DNA from: Ficedula albicollis
Lineage: Eukaryota > Chordata > Aves > Passeriformes > Muscicapidae
Length of the DNA stretch: 64,000 nucleotides
Assembly (NCBI RefSeq): GCF_000247815.1
Contig: NC_021674.1
Span: 10,042,466-10,106,465 of the forward strand
Reading direction: 5' to 3'
Shown: piece after piece, positions 34,138 to 50,400 of the stretch
How positions within the stretch are numbered: position 1 is the stretch's first letter
Layout: each line of letters opens with the position of its first letter
The notes under the pieces: generated by a model
The model's input: the letters and a program-made list of their open reading frames with translations, nothing else
What the model was told of the DNA's origin: nothing
The model's database searches: none
Position numbers and translations under genes: made by a program

Positions 34138-37100
34138 ATAAGAGTTCAGAGAAATGCCACTGCTGGGAACCCTGAAACTGAAGCCAGATGCAAATTAAAC
34201 CACACCCCTTAAAGGACCCCTGGACAAATTAATCTAGGCTGGAAACCAGTCCTGTGGTTTGAATTGAAAAGAAATGAAAACCAGCTCTCATTCTACACCT
34301 GGGTATAATTAGTTCAACATTAACTTGGATCCTTTTTTAGGACCCAGAAAGCAGCTGTGTGGGATGCTGGCCTTCTCCACTCGGAGTTCTGGCTTTTCTG
34401 TTGCCATATGAGGTTTTTGCTTTGTTTTGTGTACTCATCATTAAAATGTATTTTCCCATCATATAGCTTCCTTTGCCAGCATGAAATATCCATGAAAACA
34501 AAGATATTTTAAAGGAAAGAACAAAATTAAACCAGCTGAAAAATTCAAGATCACAGGGCAGTTCCCAGCCTATTTCAGTAGGAAGGAGAAGTGATGCATT
34601 CTTACTTCCAATGGACCTAGAGGAAGTGAATACAAAGGTCTTTTTGTATTATTACTTAGACTGTGTTATCCTTCTGCTTTTAATATTTCATGACTTTTGT
34701 GATGATGACAGCCCCATTACCTAATTTCTGTTTCTTGGTGAGCTCTGTTCTCCCATTATCATCTTCTCTCCACTGAGTTGTGTAGCTCCTCAGCTAATGT
34801 CAGAGCAGCAAAATTGTCTGTGGAGGACAGAGTAGCAGATGATAACAGTCCTGTCCCCTGAGCCAGCAGATGTTTGCTTTGGCAGTTGGGAGCACTAAAG
34901 AGGGTGTTTCTTCAGTTTTTAGACTCAACCAGTAGATGCCTCTAAACTGACCTTTCTTATCTTGGCTTATCCTTATAGAAGTTTTAATTAATATCAGCAG
35001 GTTGCTTGTAGCAGTAACATGAAAGTGTTTTACCAGCTCACACCTTTTGAATCTATTTTTCCTTAGAAATGGGCCAAACCTTGTTGTGTCATATATGGCC
35101 AGACTGCAGCTTAGGACTCCAAAAACTGCAAGCCTGGGACAGAAACCAAGCAGCTTTCATTCTAATTGGGCTGGAAAATGAACAGGAGACCATAAGGTTG
35201 TCTGTCTGCCACTTTTTTACATTCTCTTTATGATATAATACCTGATACATGCAAAGAATTATAGATTTGGGCTTTGTAATTCAGTGGCTTTGTTACTGAT
35301 TTTGAATCATTCTTTTTAAAAATGGAAGCCACTCTCTGTTCCATCTGTGGTACCTGTTTAAGTAAAACAAACTCCCTGACATGGCTCACTTGTCACTGGT
35401 TTCAACATTTGGATCATATAAGATTTTTTTTTCCAATCACAGAGAAACTGTTATTGATTTTTTTTTTTAATGATAGGCCAAGGGGAAAAAGAAGGCAAAA
35501 ATATCAGACACGCTTGGGCATCTTCTGATGTGATTTAGTATTCCGGTTTCTCCACCTCAAATTGAAAGAATGACAAGATAGAGCTGTTTGGGCTTGAAGA
35601 CACAGAAGGTAAATCTCCCTTGGGGCCTAGTTCTCCTGTTCCTATTTAACTTGAACTCTCTGGGTGGTGTCCCTGATTTAGAACATTCTTAGCAGGTGCA
35701 ACACGACTGGAATGAGGCAACATAACAACAAACTATGTAGGAGTAGAGAAGAGCCAGTGTTTTAAAAAGGAGGTGCAAAATGGGTTGCTGCACACAGAAC
35801 AAAGTAGAGGCGTTTGCAGACTCCACAAGTGTTTTGGAAAGTGTTTCTGGTATCACTTCTATTTAATTTTAATCTGGAAGTGAAGGGATATATCTGTGCA
35901 TTTGTGCTCCTTCCCAGCTGGAAGGTGCCTACTTAAACTCCCATCATGACCCAATTGTAGTTCCAGTGATGCAGGCTAAGGGACAGTGTTGAATTTAAAG
36001 CTTGGCAGCATCAGCTCAGAGAACAGGGAGGAAAAACTCTTCTGCAGGGCCATGTGCAGTACTGTGTCTGGCAGATAACCAAGAAGCTTCCCATCAGATT
36101 GCCAGAGCTGCACTGCCCTCTTGGGCATGGAGTTAGTGCCAGCATAACTAAATGGAAGGAAAATATACTGACTAAGTATGAAGGATTCCAAGGCATCTTT
36201 TAATCTTGTGCTGATATGCCTTTTCTGCCTAATATTGATTTGCAATGTGTGTCTGGGTGGCAAAATGCTCTACTGCCCACACATTGAACTGTGAGGTCTA
36301 AGAGAGAATGTGGGAAGAGAAAAACAAGAGGGAAAAGTCTATTATAGTTTCAGATAGTAAAAAAATTTATTGTACCTTTAACACATTCCAGGGGATACAA
36401 GTAATTTTAAATTGGACTGTGCAAACTGCTGCCTCCTGAAGACAGGTGTGGTGTTGATGTGATGTTTCCATATACAAGAAGGATGAAAGAACAAACTGAT
36501 GTTCAGTTTAGATCCATAATTAGTTCTCTTCCTGTCCCCTAAAGTTAAACTAGAATGGAGGATAAGTAGGTCTTAGAAGCCTTCACTCTGTCTTTTGCTC
36601 TAGCTCCTGTTCCTTCAGCATCTTAGGATGTAGAGGAGTCGGTTTCTGAACACTAAAGAAAATTAGAAAATATTTGCAACCTCACAGAGGTCGCAGAGAA
36701 GAAACAGCATCTCAGAGGCTTGAGAACTTATTTTCCTCAGCTGATATGTGACCTTAAAACTTAGCTGTACCAGACATTGGTTTTGTATTCAGCAATTTTT
36801 CTCTTCTTTTGCCTCAGTCTTGCTGGAGTTTACACTGAATGGTAGTGTTGCAGAGGCTGGTCCATAACACCTTCCTTTCTGTCTCGTGTTCTTTCCTGTG
36901 AGTAGCAGTGAGAGACAGCTGATGCAGAGCCTGAGCTGCCAAAGCTGTCAGACTTGGGCACAGGCCTCTTGTAGGACTTCATCTGGCAAGGTTAGAGTTT
37001 AGCTGGCACAGCCCAAGGTCAGCTCCTTCACTGACAAGAGCTCTTGTGAAGAAAGCTGGAAGCGACGGCCTGCCCCTCCTTCTCTTTGGAGCTGCTGTAA

Positions 37101-40100
37101 AGCTGAGGTTTTGCTGCTGGCCCTACCCATGCTCCTTGCAGCTTGCAGCAGCTGTGTCTGCGATGGTCTCTTACTGACACAGCTCTGACCCAGATCCGGG
37201 CCTGCTGGCTGGCATTCCTGGCTTGACATCAGATGTGCCCCAGCACTGCAGATTTGCTGTGTGATCACTGGACTATGTCTGAGTGATCACTGCCTCTTGT
37301 CCTCATCTTGACCTGGACCTGCCAATTTCTGCCCCAACTCTGTGTTGGTGAGGTCAGTGCTGGAAGCTTCTTTGTTAGTCCTCTTTGTTCCCAGCTTCCT
37401 ATGCCTTGCCGAGTCCCCTGCCCTCACCTGTGGTAAAGCTTCAGCTTAAAAATAGTTCCCAAAGGAAATGAGGGGCAGGTCCTTGCTTCTGGCTTTCTTC
37501 ACAGCTGCTCTTATCAGTGACGGAGCTGATCTTGAACTCAGCCAGCTAAATGGTTTGCTTAGCCAGCTAAATCCTAGGAGGGGGATGTATTCTGGGCCAT
37601 GAGAAAATTCTCATACCAGGCTGAGCATCAGTTCTCCACTCTGTCTTTTGTAGCACATTGTGACTGGATGGCTCAGACACACTTGCAAGACTTTATGTTC
37701 AATAATCCTGCTCTCCTGGTCTTTCACAGCTGCATGTTCCTTGCTCCCTGTCCAGCATTGTATCCAGCTCTTCCTGTTACTAGGATTTTTGTGGTCCCAG
37801 AGCTCCTCTTGCTCTTGTTTCAGTCCTTATTGAAAAGTTTAACAAGCAATATAACACACTTTTAACTTTATTAACCCAGGGTCGTTATATGCTACCAGAC
37901 ATATCCTAGTGAATTCCAAGCCTATGAAATGCCTCCCAGCCTGTGCCCCAGTTGTGTGTAATTTGGTGGGCATGACCCTGCTGAAGTGGGAAGTGCTGTG
38001 CCCTGTATCTCTCTGGGGCACGAAGCACCATCTCTTGCAGGAGGCTCATGGCTGAAATCTTTATCTTCTGCTTCAGTGCTGAAACTGTGCTGAAGATAGT
38101 TCGTTTTGTTCACTTTCTTTTTGGGAAGGGAGGGAAGGGATAAAAGCTGGATAACCACCAGCTTTTTGATGTAATATGTGACTGGATTAGGTGCAACAGT
38201 ATCTAACAAGTAAGGAGGTCACCTTTTTACTTGATGTTGCAAACCTGACACTATTCTCTTGAGACCTCCCATTAGCCCAGAAAAACAGCAACTGTCCTTA
38301 TTTTTTAGTAGATACCCCATCAAATGTGGGTTATGCAGGTTGATAGAATTGCTTGGTTCCAGTATCAATGATATCTTATTTTTTTCTTTCCTTTGTTGAT
38401 GTATTTGCCTCACAGACAACTCAAACTTTTTATCTTTTGTAGGGACAAGCACAAGTCCAAATAGGGAAGGGGAGTAAGTCTAAACAGTATATGTGAGGAA
38501 AGTAGATTTATTCTCACTTACGTGGATTCGAAATCGACAGAACATGAATAGGATGCTTTCATCTCTCTCCATTCTTCTCTTTCCACCACATCTCCTTAAT
38601 GCTGCTCCTACTCTAGGTTATATTCCTTAATGCCTCATTTTTCTTAATCATAACAGTTGTTTTATCATATCCTAATGTATTTTCTGATGCTCTGCAAGAC
38701 AAGGAGCTGACATTTGTCTTCCAAGACTTTTTTTTGTGTGCATTTTTAGGCATTCAGAACTGGCTGAAAAGGAAATTTTTCAGTCCTAATAAGGCAAAGT
38801 TTGAGATAAATCTCAAATTGCAAATGGATTGTTGAATTTGAACCAACAATTCTTTTGAGTTTTGAATCTTAATTTAGAAGTAGACAAGTCCAATGAAAAG
38901 ACTGGTGGTGAAATATTGAGTATTTGTAAGTGAAGAGATGAGGAAAGTGGCATGATGGTGGGGAATGAGTCTCTCAGGTAGGCCTAGTTAAAGTAACTTT
39001 AAATTAATTAGGGGCAGTGGGGGTAAATTAGTCTGCACTGAGCTCCACACAACCATACCTACAGCAGCACCTGAGCTGGGGAGTTCTGTAGCTAACTCAG
39101 GTACCTCTGCAGTACAGACATACCCTGAGGTAAAGAGAATATAAATAGGGTTGGAAGGCGAGGGACAGAGCGAGCAGCCAATCTGCAGAGGGTGCAGAAG
39201 CTGGGATCAAAACTGCTTCCAGTGCTTTGAAAGTCATGAAAAGGCAGAGCCTTAGTTTTCTCACACAGGCACAGCTCCTCTGGGCTTCTGGGAGAAAGTG
39301 TCTGAGTGGCTCTCAAAGTACATGTGCAGAGCCAGCCTTGTTGTGCTAAAAAACAAGCTCTGATTAACTGTGCACGTGGCAGGAATTTTGCATTGCCACT
39401 AAAGCAATGAAAAGTTCTGAAAGATTTCCATGACATTAATTTTAGTTCATTTGAGATAATCCATGTATAGCTTAAATAATACATGAGATTTATGCCATCG
39501 AAGATATGCAGTGTATCTCTGCCTTAGTGAAAAGAAATTTGCCTTGTTGACACCAACCAGGCAAACCAGCAGACAGGACAGAACTAGTTTTTCATCGGGG
39601 TATTGCTGCCTGTTTCTTCTCCTGGCTTTCATCTCTCACTCCCTTTCTTTCCTGCCTCCTATTTTTTTTGTTGATTGGTGTCACCTCACATGCTTAGGAT
39701 GTCTGCCTGTCTGCTCAGAGTGCGAACACATTCCTCAGAATGCTGATTTGTTCGTTTCACGCCAGTGTCAAAATGACTTATTAAATTCGGCACCTCCTGA
39801 TAGTCGGTGCCTGATGTGTTGCTATCCAAACATTAAATGACAATAAGCATATGCAGCCGCTGGGCCTAGCAAACTCATTTACTTTGATAAAAATGTCATG
39901 GCAATATGCTTTAAATCACTGTCCTTTTCATCATTGTTAATTGCTAGCTGTAGACCTCTTTCCCGTGCTTAGTGCAAGTGTTAGGACGCTGCTCCTCCTA
40001 GCCTGATTAAACATTTTTTTTTTCTAACTGTAGAAATCTCTTTCAGTGGCAGTGTTATTTCATCAAGAGATGGATTTTGCTCTTAATTAGCCAACATGCC

Positions 40101-40650
40101 ACTAGGGATACTTCAGTCATGGGTGTGAAAAAGCCTCCAGCAAAAGATTGTTCCTTGGGATTAAAAAAAATAACGTATCAATGACTTGGGGATAATTGGC
40201 AGCTTCAGTGACGGTACATTGACTCTAGCAGTGACAATATGTTCTGGTGTAACATCAGTACCTGCTTCTGTCTGCTTTCCAATTGGCTCACTGCAGACTC
40301 AACAAGAGCAGTTCTGTGTATAACAATGTATTCCACTGAATGCTGGGGGTGGGGAACCACTGCCCCCCTTTTCTGCTGTCACTGGTGAGCTGCACAGCTT
40401 TCACAAGGCACAGGTTTTGTGTTCTCCTCAGCAAAAATGCACCTTCTTGTCTACCCATCCATGATTACTTGAACTTGATGCTGAGTTTGGACTTAAATAT
40501 ATCTGTCAATTTCTTGCTACTAGTCATATGCTTAATTTGGACACTTGCTTTCTTTTTGTCTTTAGGAGCAAGATGCTTCTGTGGTCAGAAAGGTTTGGCC
40601 AACTCAATTCCTGGCCATATTTTTACCAAAATAGTAGGAAAAAAATCTTT
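34138..40650. other. Unique non-coding sequence; G+C-rich patch at 36.9-37.45 kb
   Basis: No gene recognised. 36900-37440 is richer in G+C and pyrimidines (tgatcactggactatgtctg, agtgatcactgcc) and may be a degraded LTR or other repeat; I cannot name it. 39700-39960 is AT-rich, complex and repeat-free, and resembles conserved non-coding DNA. Reverse-strand ORFs such as 39092-39484 (130 codons) lack any motif. Confidence 0.4.
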
Positions 40651-40653
40651 AAA

Positions 40654-40680
40654 AACAACAACAACAACAACAACAACAAT
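40654..40680. repeat. (AAC)n microsatellite
   Basis: About nine AAC units, followed by gacaatgaca. It is short and probably polymorphic. The poly-Asn/poly-Thr ORFs across it are artefacts. Confidence 0.95.
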
Positions 40681-41215
40681 GACAATGACATCATTGAATC
40701 CTTCTTCTTTCTAGGGGATATAAGGTTATTTGTTGTGATAAGATTAGTTGCAATGAGAGAATAGAATTAGAGACATCTTTGTAAAGATACCCATTTCACA
40801 CTCCAGGGATAACTTTCAAATAAGCTGTCTCAGAGTTTGATCTGAAATAGTACCTGAAAGATTGATTCAGCCCAGTGGCATTAAAAAAAATCTATCTTGC
40901 ATAGAATTTTACTAACAAAATACTATTATATTTTGTAAACAAGTTCTAAAAAGGGGGGCAATTGTCTGTGTGTGGGGAAGGAAATCCATGCTGCTTAAGG
41001 TGTGGAAGTATGTGAGAGCATGTCAGTCACGTGCTGCTGCTTGAACCTATTTTAACATTTGCAGACGCAACCTGAATTCCTTCAAGGAAGCAAACCCAGT
41101 CAGTCTCATTTGGTCTATATGTGCTTGATCCAAAGCTTGCTGAAATCCATGACAAGTTTTGGGATGTGATTCTAATTGTCATGAAGAACTTCCAATTACT
41201 TACTACATTTTCTAA
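40681..41215. other. Unique non-coding sequence
   Basis: Nothing recognised; a G6 run lies at about 40954. Confidence 0.5.
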
Positions 41216-41257
41216 AGAGAGAGAGAGAGACAGAGACAGAGAGAGAGACAGAGAGAT
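41216..41257. repeat. (GA)n/(GACA)n purine microsatellite
   Basis: Interrupted GA repeat with GACA insertions (gagagagagagacagagaca then gagagagagacagagaga). The apparent Arg-Glu-Arg-Asp peptide is a translation artefact. Confidence 0.93.
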
Positions 41258-42095
41258 ACAATTTCATCAGTCAAAGATGTTCTTTTCCAAATGGAATGAG
41301 CTCTAACACATCCTTCACACTGTAAGCCTGTCAAGCTGTAGTAGAAAGATATGTGATCAGGCATTTGGAGGTGCCTGCCTTCTAGCAGCGAAGCAGAGGT
41401 TGTTGCTTTGGTGTCAAATGAAATGAAGAGATGGTTGGACTTTGCAGGGTCTATCTTCTATAGATAAAAGGCCAGTGACCTTTTCACATCAAGCCTGGAG
41501 AGGAGGGTCTGGCTAAGGGTGATATGCAAAAGTGTTGGCAAGAGGGCTGGTTCATTAGGGCTGAACCTCCTTTTTCTCACCTTAGAGAAGTAATTTAAGA
41601 TGTGTCTATCACATTGCTGTATCCTCATGGGGTGGTGGATCATTCTTTAAAAGGAGAAATACAAAGAGAAGCACTCTGAAATGTTGAAGCAATACCTTTC
41701 ATTTAGAGAAATGTACAGTATTTTTCTTTTGAGCTTTTGGATATTTTGAAGTGTTTTAATTTCAAAATTATCTGTCCATAAGAAAGAGTTAATCAAAAAA
41801 TGAAACAGAATTGTTTCAGAGTAATACAAAATCTTGTACAGAGCAGAAATACTGTAAGTTTTATTTCAATATTTGTTTTCCTTTGGTTAGATACCAAAGA
41901 ATTAAAAGGGTATTTTCCCTTCTCATCGTCAATCCAATCACAAAATAAAAGATCATGCTTATGTTATTGCTAGTAGGAGGCCAGTTTTCTATAAACATTT
42001 TTTAATGATGCCCCAGACAATGCTGGCTATAGGCCAATCTTGTAGACCCTTCTGAATGCCTTAGAACAGTTTGAATTACTTCCTTACAAAGAGAA

Positions 42096-42155
42096 GAGGT
42101 TGCATTTGTGTACCTGATACAGCAATTACTCCTAAAGTGGCAGAAAAGAACCACA
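42096..42155 (+). repeat. Diverged short repeat, copy A
   Basis: gaggttgcatttgtgtacct continuing to agtggcagaaaagaaccac. It matches 42419-42484 in the same orientation with roughly four of five bases equal by eye and a 5-6 bp indel. It could be a dispersed duplication or two fragments of an unrecognised repeat family. Confidence 0.8.
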
Positions 42156-42418
42156 CATACTCATCAACCATTTCAAACACCTTTAACCATTCAAACACCT
42201 ATTTTTCCTATTTTTTTTTGCAGGTTGTTTGTCCATGCCAACAGGTATTTATCAGTAAGTCTTTCCACTTCTGTGTGTAAAATTTAGTTTGTAATATGAA
42301 TAAAGCATTGAGTGCTATAATACAAAGTAATTTTTTTCAAGTTTTTACCAGTCAGTGTCAGCCTTGATTACTTCACTAGACTTGCATGGTGTGTGGGCAG
42401 GAGATTAGAATTTGCTGA

Positions 42419-42484
42419 GAGGTTGCCTCTGTGTACCTGATATAGTAGTATTACTTACACCTGAAGTGGCAGAAAAGAGCCACT
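42419..42484 (+). repeat. Diverged short repeat, copy B
   Basis: gaggttgcctctgtgtacct continuing to agtggcagaaaagagccac; the partner of 42096-42155, about 323 bp downstream. The sequence between them is unrelated, so this is not a simple tandem array. Confidence 0.8.
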
Positions 42485-47405
<4,921 letters not shown>

Positions 47406-50400
47406 ATATATATTTTTTTTAAGGGAAGTGCCCAATTAAACATGTGTTTTCCATGGGTAGGTATTTTTAAATAAAATAAAAAAAAATTCGTTGAAAAGTT
47501 AGGAAAGCACTGAATAGCTCTAACTGAGTGCTCCACTTGATTGCTGACATATGTTTGGGAGAATGAGGTACGTGCTCCTTACTGGCCAGGACAGTTTCTC
47601 TGATGTTAGCCGAAACCTAATGGGGCTACTGTTGTCCCTTCCATAATCAGAGAACAGGAATAGGCCAAAGGAGCACACGTGAGTTCCAAATATGATATCC
47701 GTGTTTGCTGAGCATATGCGAACATGTGAATCCTCATGACATAGGTATGGCTCTCAGGATTGGCTCTTGGCAGTTTTTCAACATGTGGGGGGAGCACTGG
47801 TAGATGATCTAAAAGCTGTAGCAAAGGATGCTTCATTTCTATTCTTTATAGTGTTTTATAATAGTAAGTATCTGGTAGGTATTTCTGATACATGCCAGGA
47901 GTCATTCTGTTGGATATAGTGCTTTTATACTCTCACAAAACTCTTAAAAAACCCTCTCTGTTCTTATGCTGGCACTGTATAAAAGCCAGGGCAGACCTTA
48001 TCACTTTCTGTTCGCTGTGATACTTTGTAGGTTACATTGCATTTCTACTTGGCAGAAAAGGAGAGTTCAATGGGAAGCAAGAAAGAATATTTAGCTGGCA
48101 GTGTACCCATGCTGCAATTTTTTTTATTGTTCAGATATTGCCTTGAAATGTAGTTTTTGCAGACTGCCTAAGTCTAAATTCTTCTTGTGACTTTTCCACT
48201 TGTTTGAATTCATACTTTGCCATTTTATAGATTGGTTTATGGGTTGCATGACGCATAAATCACATGTTGCATTGAGGAAACATATTTCTGTCTTTGATAT
48301 TTGTAAGGCAAAACATATGTCTGGGTGTTAGCCTTGGAAATATTTTTTTTTCTCTTTTTGGAGATAAGCCCCTCTTTCAGAATTTGGAGTAAACAGACTG
48401 GGAATTCACAGTAGCTTGAGTGCATCCAAGATGCAGCTTTTTTTGAAGCTGTAATGAGGCTGATTAAAAGACTGTTTTGGTGCTAAAAATGTTGCTTGAA
48501 ATCACTGCACAAAGCCGATTGAGAAGTCAGCTGTTGCTTCAACCTCATATGTGTGTCAGATGCTAGAGGAGAGCAAAGTTGACATTCCCACAGAATAGAG
48601 CTCCAGGGAGATCTCGAGGAAGTGCTGCCAAATACCAGGCTCCTTCACTGAATGCTTCCACTCTGCCTCATGAATCCAGAGCAAAACATTTGGATACAGA
48701 AACACTTGTTTCATGACAAAAATCCAAAGTTTCTTCTAGAGTATTTACTCAAGCTGATGGCCTTTGAATTCCAAGTGCCATTGTGCATTTATATTCATGT
48801 TGTGTCCTGCAGACAGTAAAGTATTCCAGAGAAAGAGAGAATCTGAATTTCTGGAGAAATTACTTTCAGTGGATGTAAATCCTGTCCTCCAAATACTTCA
48901 CCAGTGTCTGCTCCCGCTTAGTGCATCTCAGTTGCTCCAATTTCTCAAATTTAAGTACAAATTTAAAAAGAAAAAGAATAGGTGAAAACAGTTAATATAT
49001 AGTCTAATATTAATACTATAAATCACTATTGCTAATGCCACTAGTGTGCATTAGAGAACTATAAAATTCCAGAGATGCAAAATCAGGAGCTTCCTGTGCA
49101 AATGAAAGGCAATTGGAGCTGGGACATATGTTATCAAACCCTGAGATGCAAAATAGGTCATATTAGGTAGATCTGCACTTGCTTCCTCTATTGGGTCACT
49201 TTTTTGTTGTCTTCCTCGTCAGAGAACATTCCTAATCGTGTTTATCTGGCCAAACCATTCCACCACCCTGATGGGGCTGTGACAGCTGCTTTACTCTCTC
49301 ATTCAAACTCCTCCTTCTACACTGCTGTTCACCTTTCTGTGGCCCAGTGTTACAGGTTCTCAGTGCTCTGGCTACAGCACGAGTTGTTCTCACTGTCTGT
49401 AGAAGCACTAGCAGGGCCAGTTTATCCCTTCTTGCCTCTGGCTCCATAGTGTTTTGGGATTTGGTACAAATAATTTTGCGTTTAAGTAGTTTCACTGTTT
49501 GTCCTCATATCATCTCCTTGTCTAATTATTTCACCAGTGGCTGTCATGCCGTTTTCATCAGAAAGATGTTTCTTCCAGCAAGACTTGCTTTTGTACTCTT
49601 CATTTTTAAAGTCTGATATCTATCAGCACTCCATCGATTCAAGTTTTTTTTTTTCCTTTTCCTTATTTTCTTTTTCCTCTCAATTATTCCTATGAAAACA
49701 CACACTTAGATTTGTTAGTACTGCCATCACATTCCACGTGATGGCATCTTAAGCTTTCTAAATTAAGCAGCTATTTCCAAACAGCAAACTCCATAGTACT
49801 GCCCTTACCTAGACACTCAGGCTGCCAGTGATCTCTCCTGTACTCTTTCTCATTGTAGATCTAGGCTTTTCTGGTAAAGCGTGAAAAGGGACTGGTGTTG
49901 GCAAGTGGTTTGTTAGGCTGTGCAATTGTGGGGAAATCTTACGTGACTATGCAGGGCTCTGACCCAGTTATATAATTTCTAGTGCTATCTTCTTATGGAA
50001 GCACAGAATTTTAACTGTACTTTGGAGAAAAGCTACTTTGTGCTTGATATGTCTTCTTACCCCTTTGTTACTTGCTGTCAAAATAAGTACAAGGACTATT
50101 GGGCAGTCAGTTTTCAGAGGATGCTACATAAAATTGTTTTATACAGCAAAATAAAAGCTAACCCCCTGATTTTGCTTATCCCACCATTCTGCCCAAATGC
50201 TCATTATCAGTCTTTTTTAACTATGCCAAAAACAATCCTCTGTGTAAAGAGTAATTTTTGAAAAAGCAGGATATCACAATTTACCCTTCAGGGCTAAATG
50301 AGGGGGTTTAATGAATTCCAACACAAAAATTTCTACGGTGGTTGTACTAACAGCAAGTTGCTTTAAAAGGACTATTTTCCTCTATAGGGATTTCAGTAAA

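Noticed and set aside
36900..37440. G+C-rich stretch as a possible LTR
   Set aside because: No TG...CA ends, no target duplication and no recognised family words strong enough to name it.
40347..40370. ggggaaccactg, resembling the opposite end of a Charlie-type hAT element
   Set aside because: No matching body sequence or partner terminus within tens of kb; a 12-bp likeness alone is too weak.
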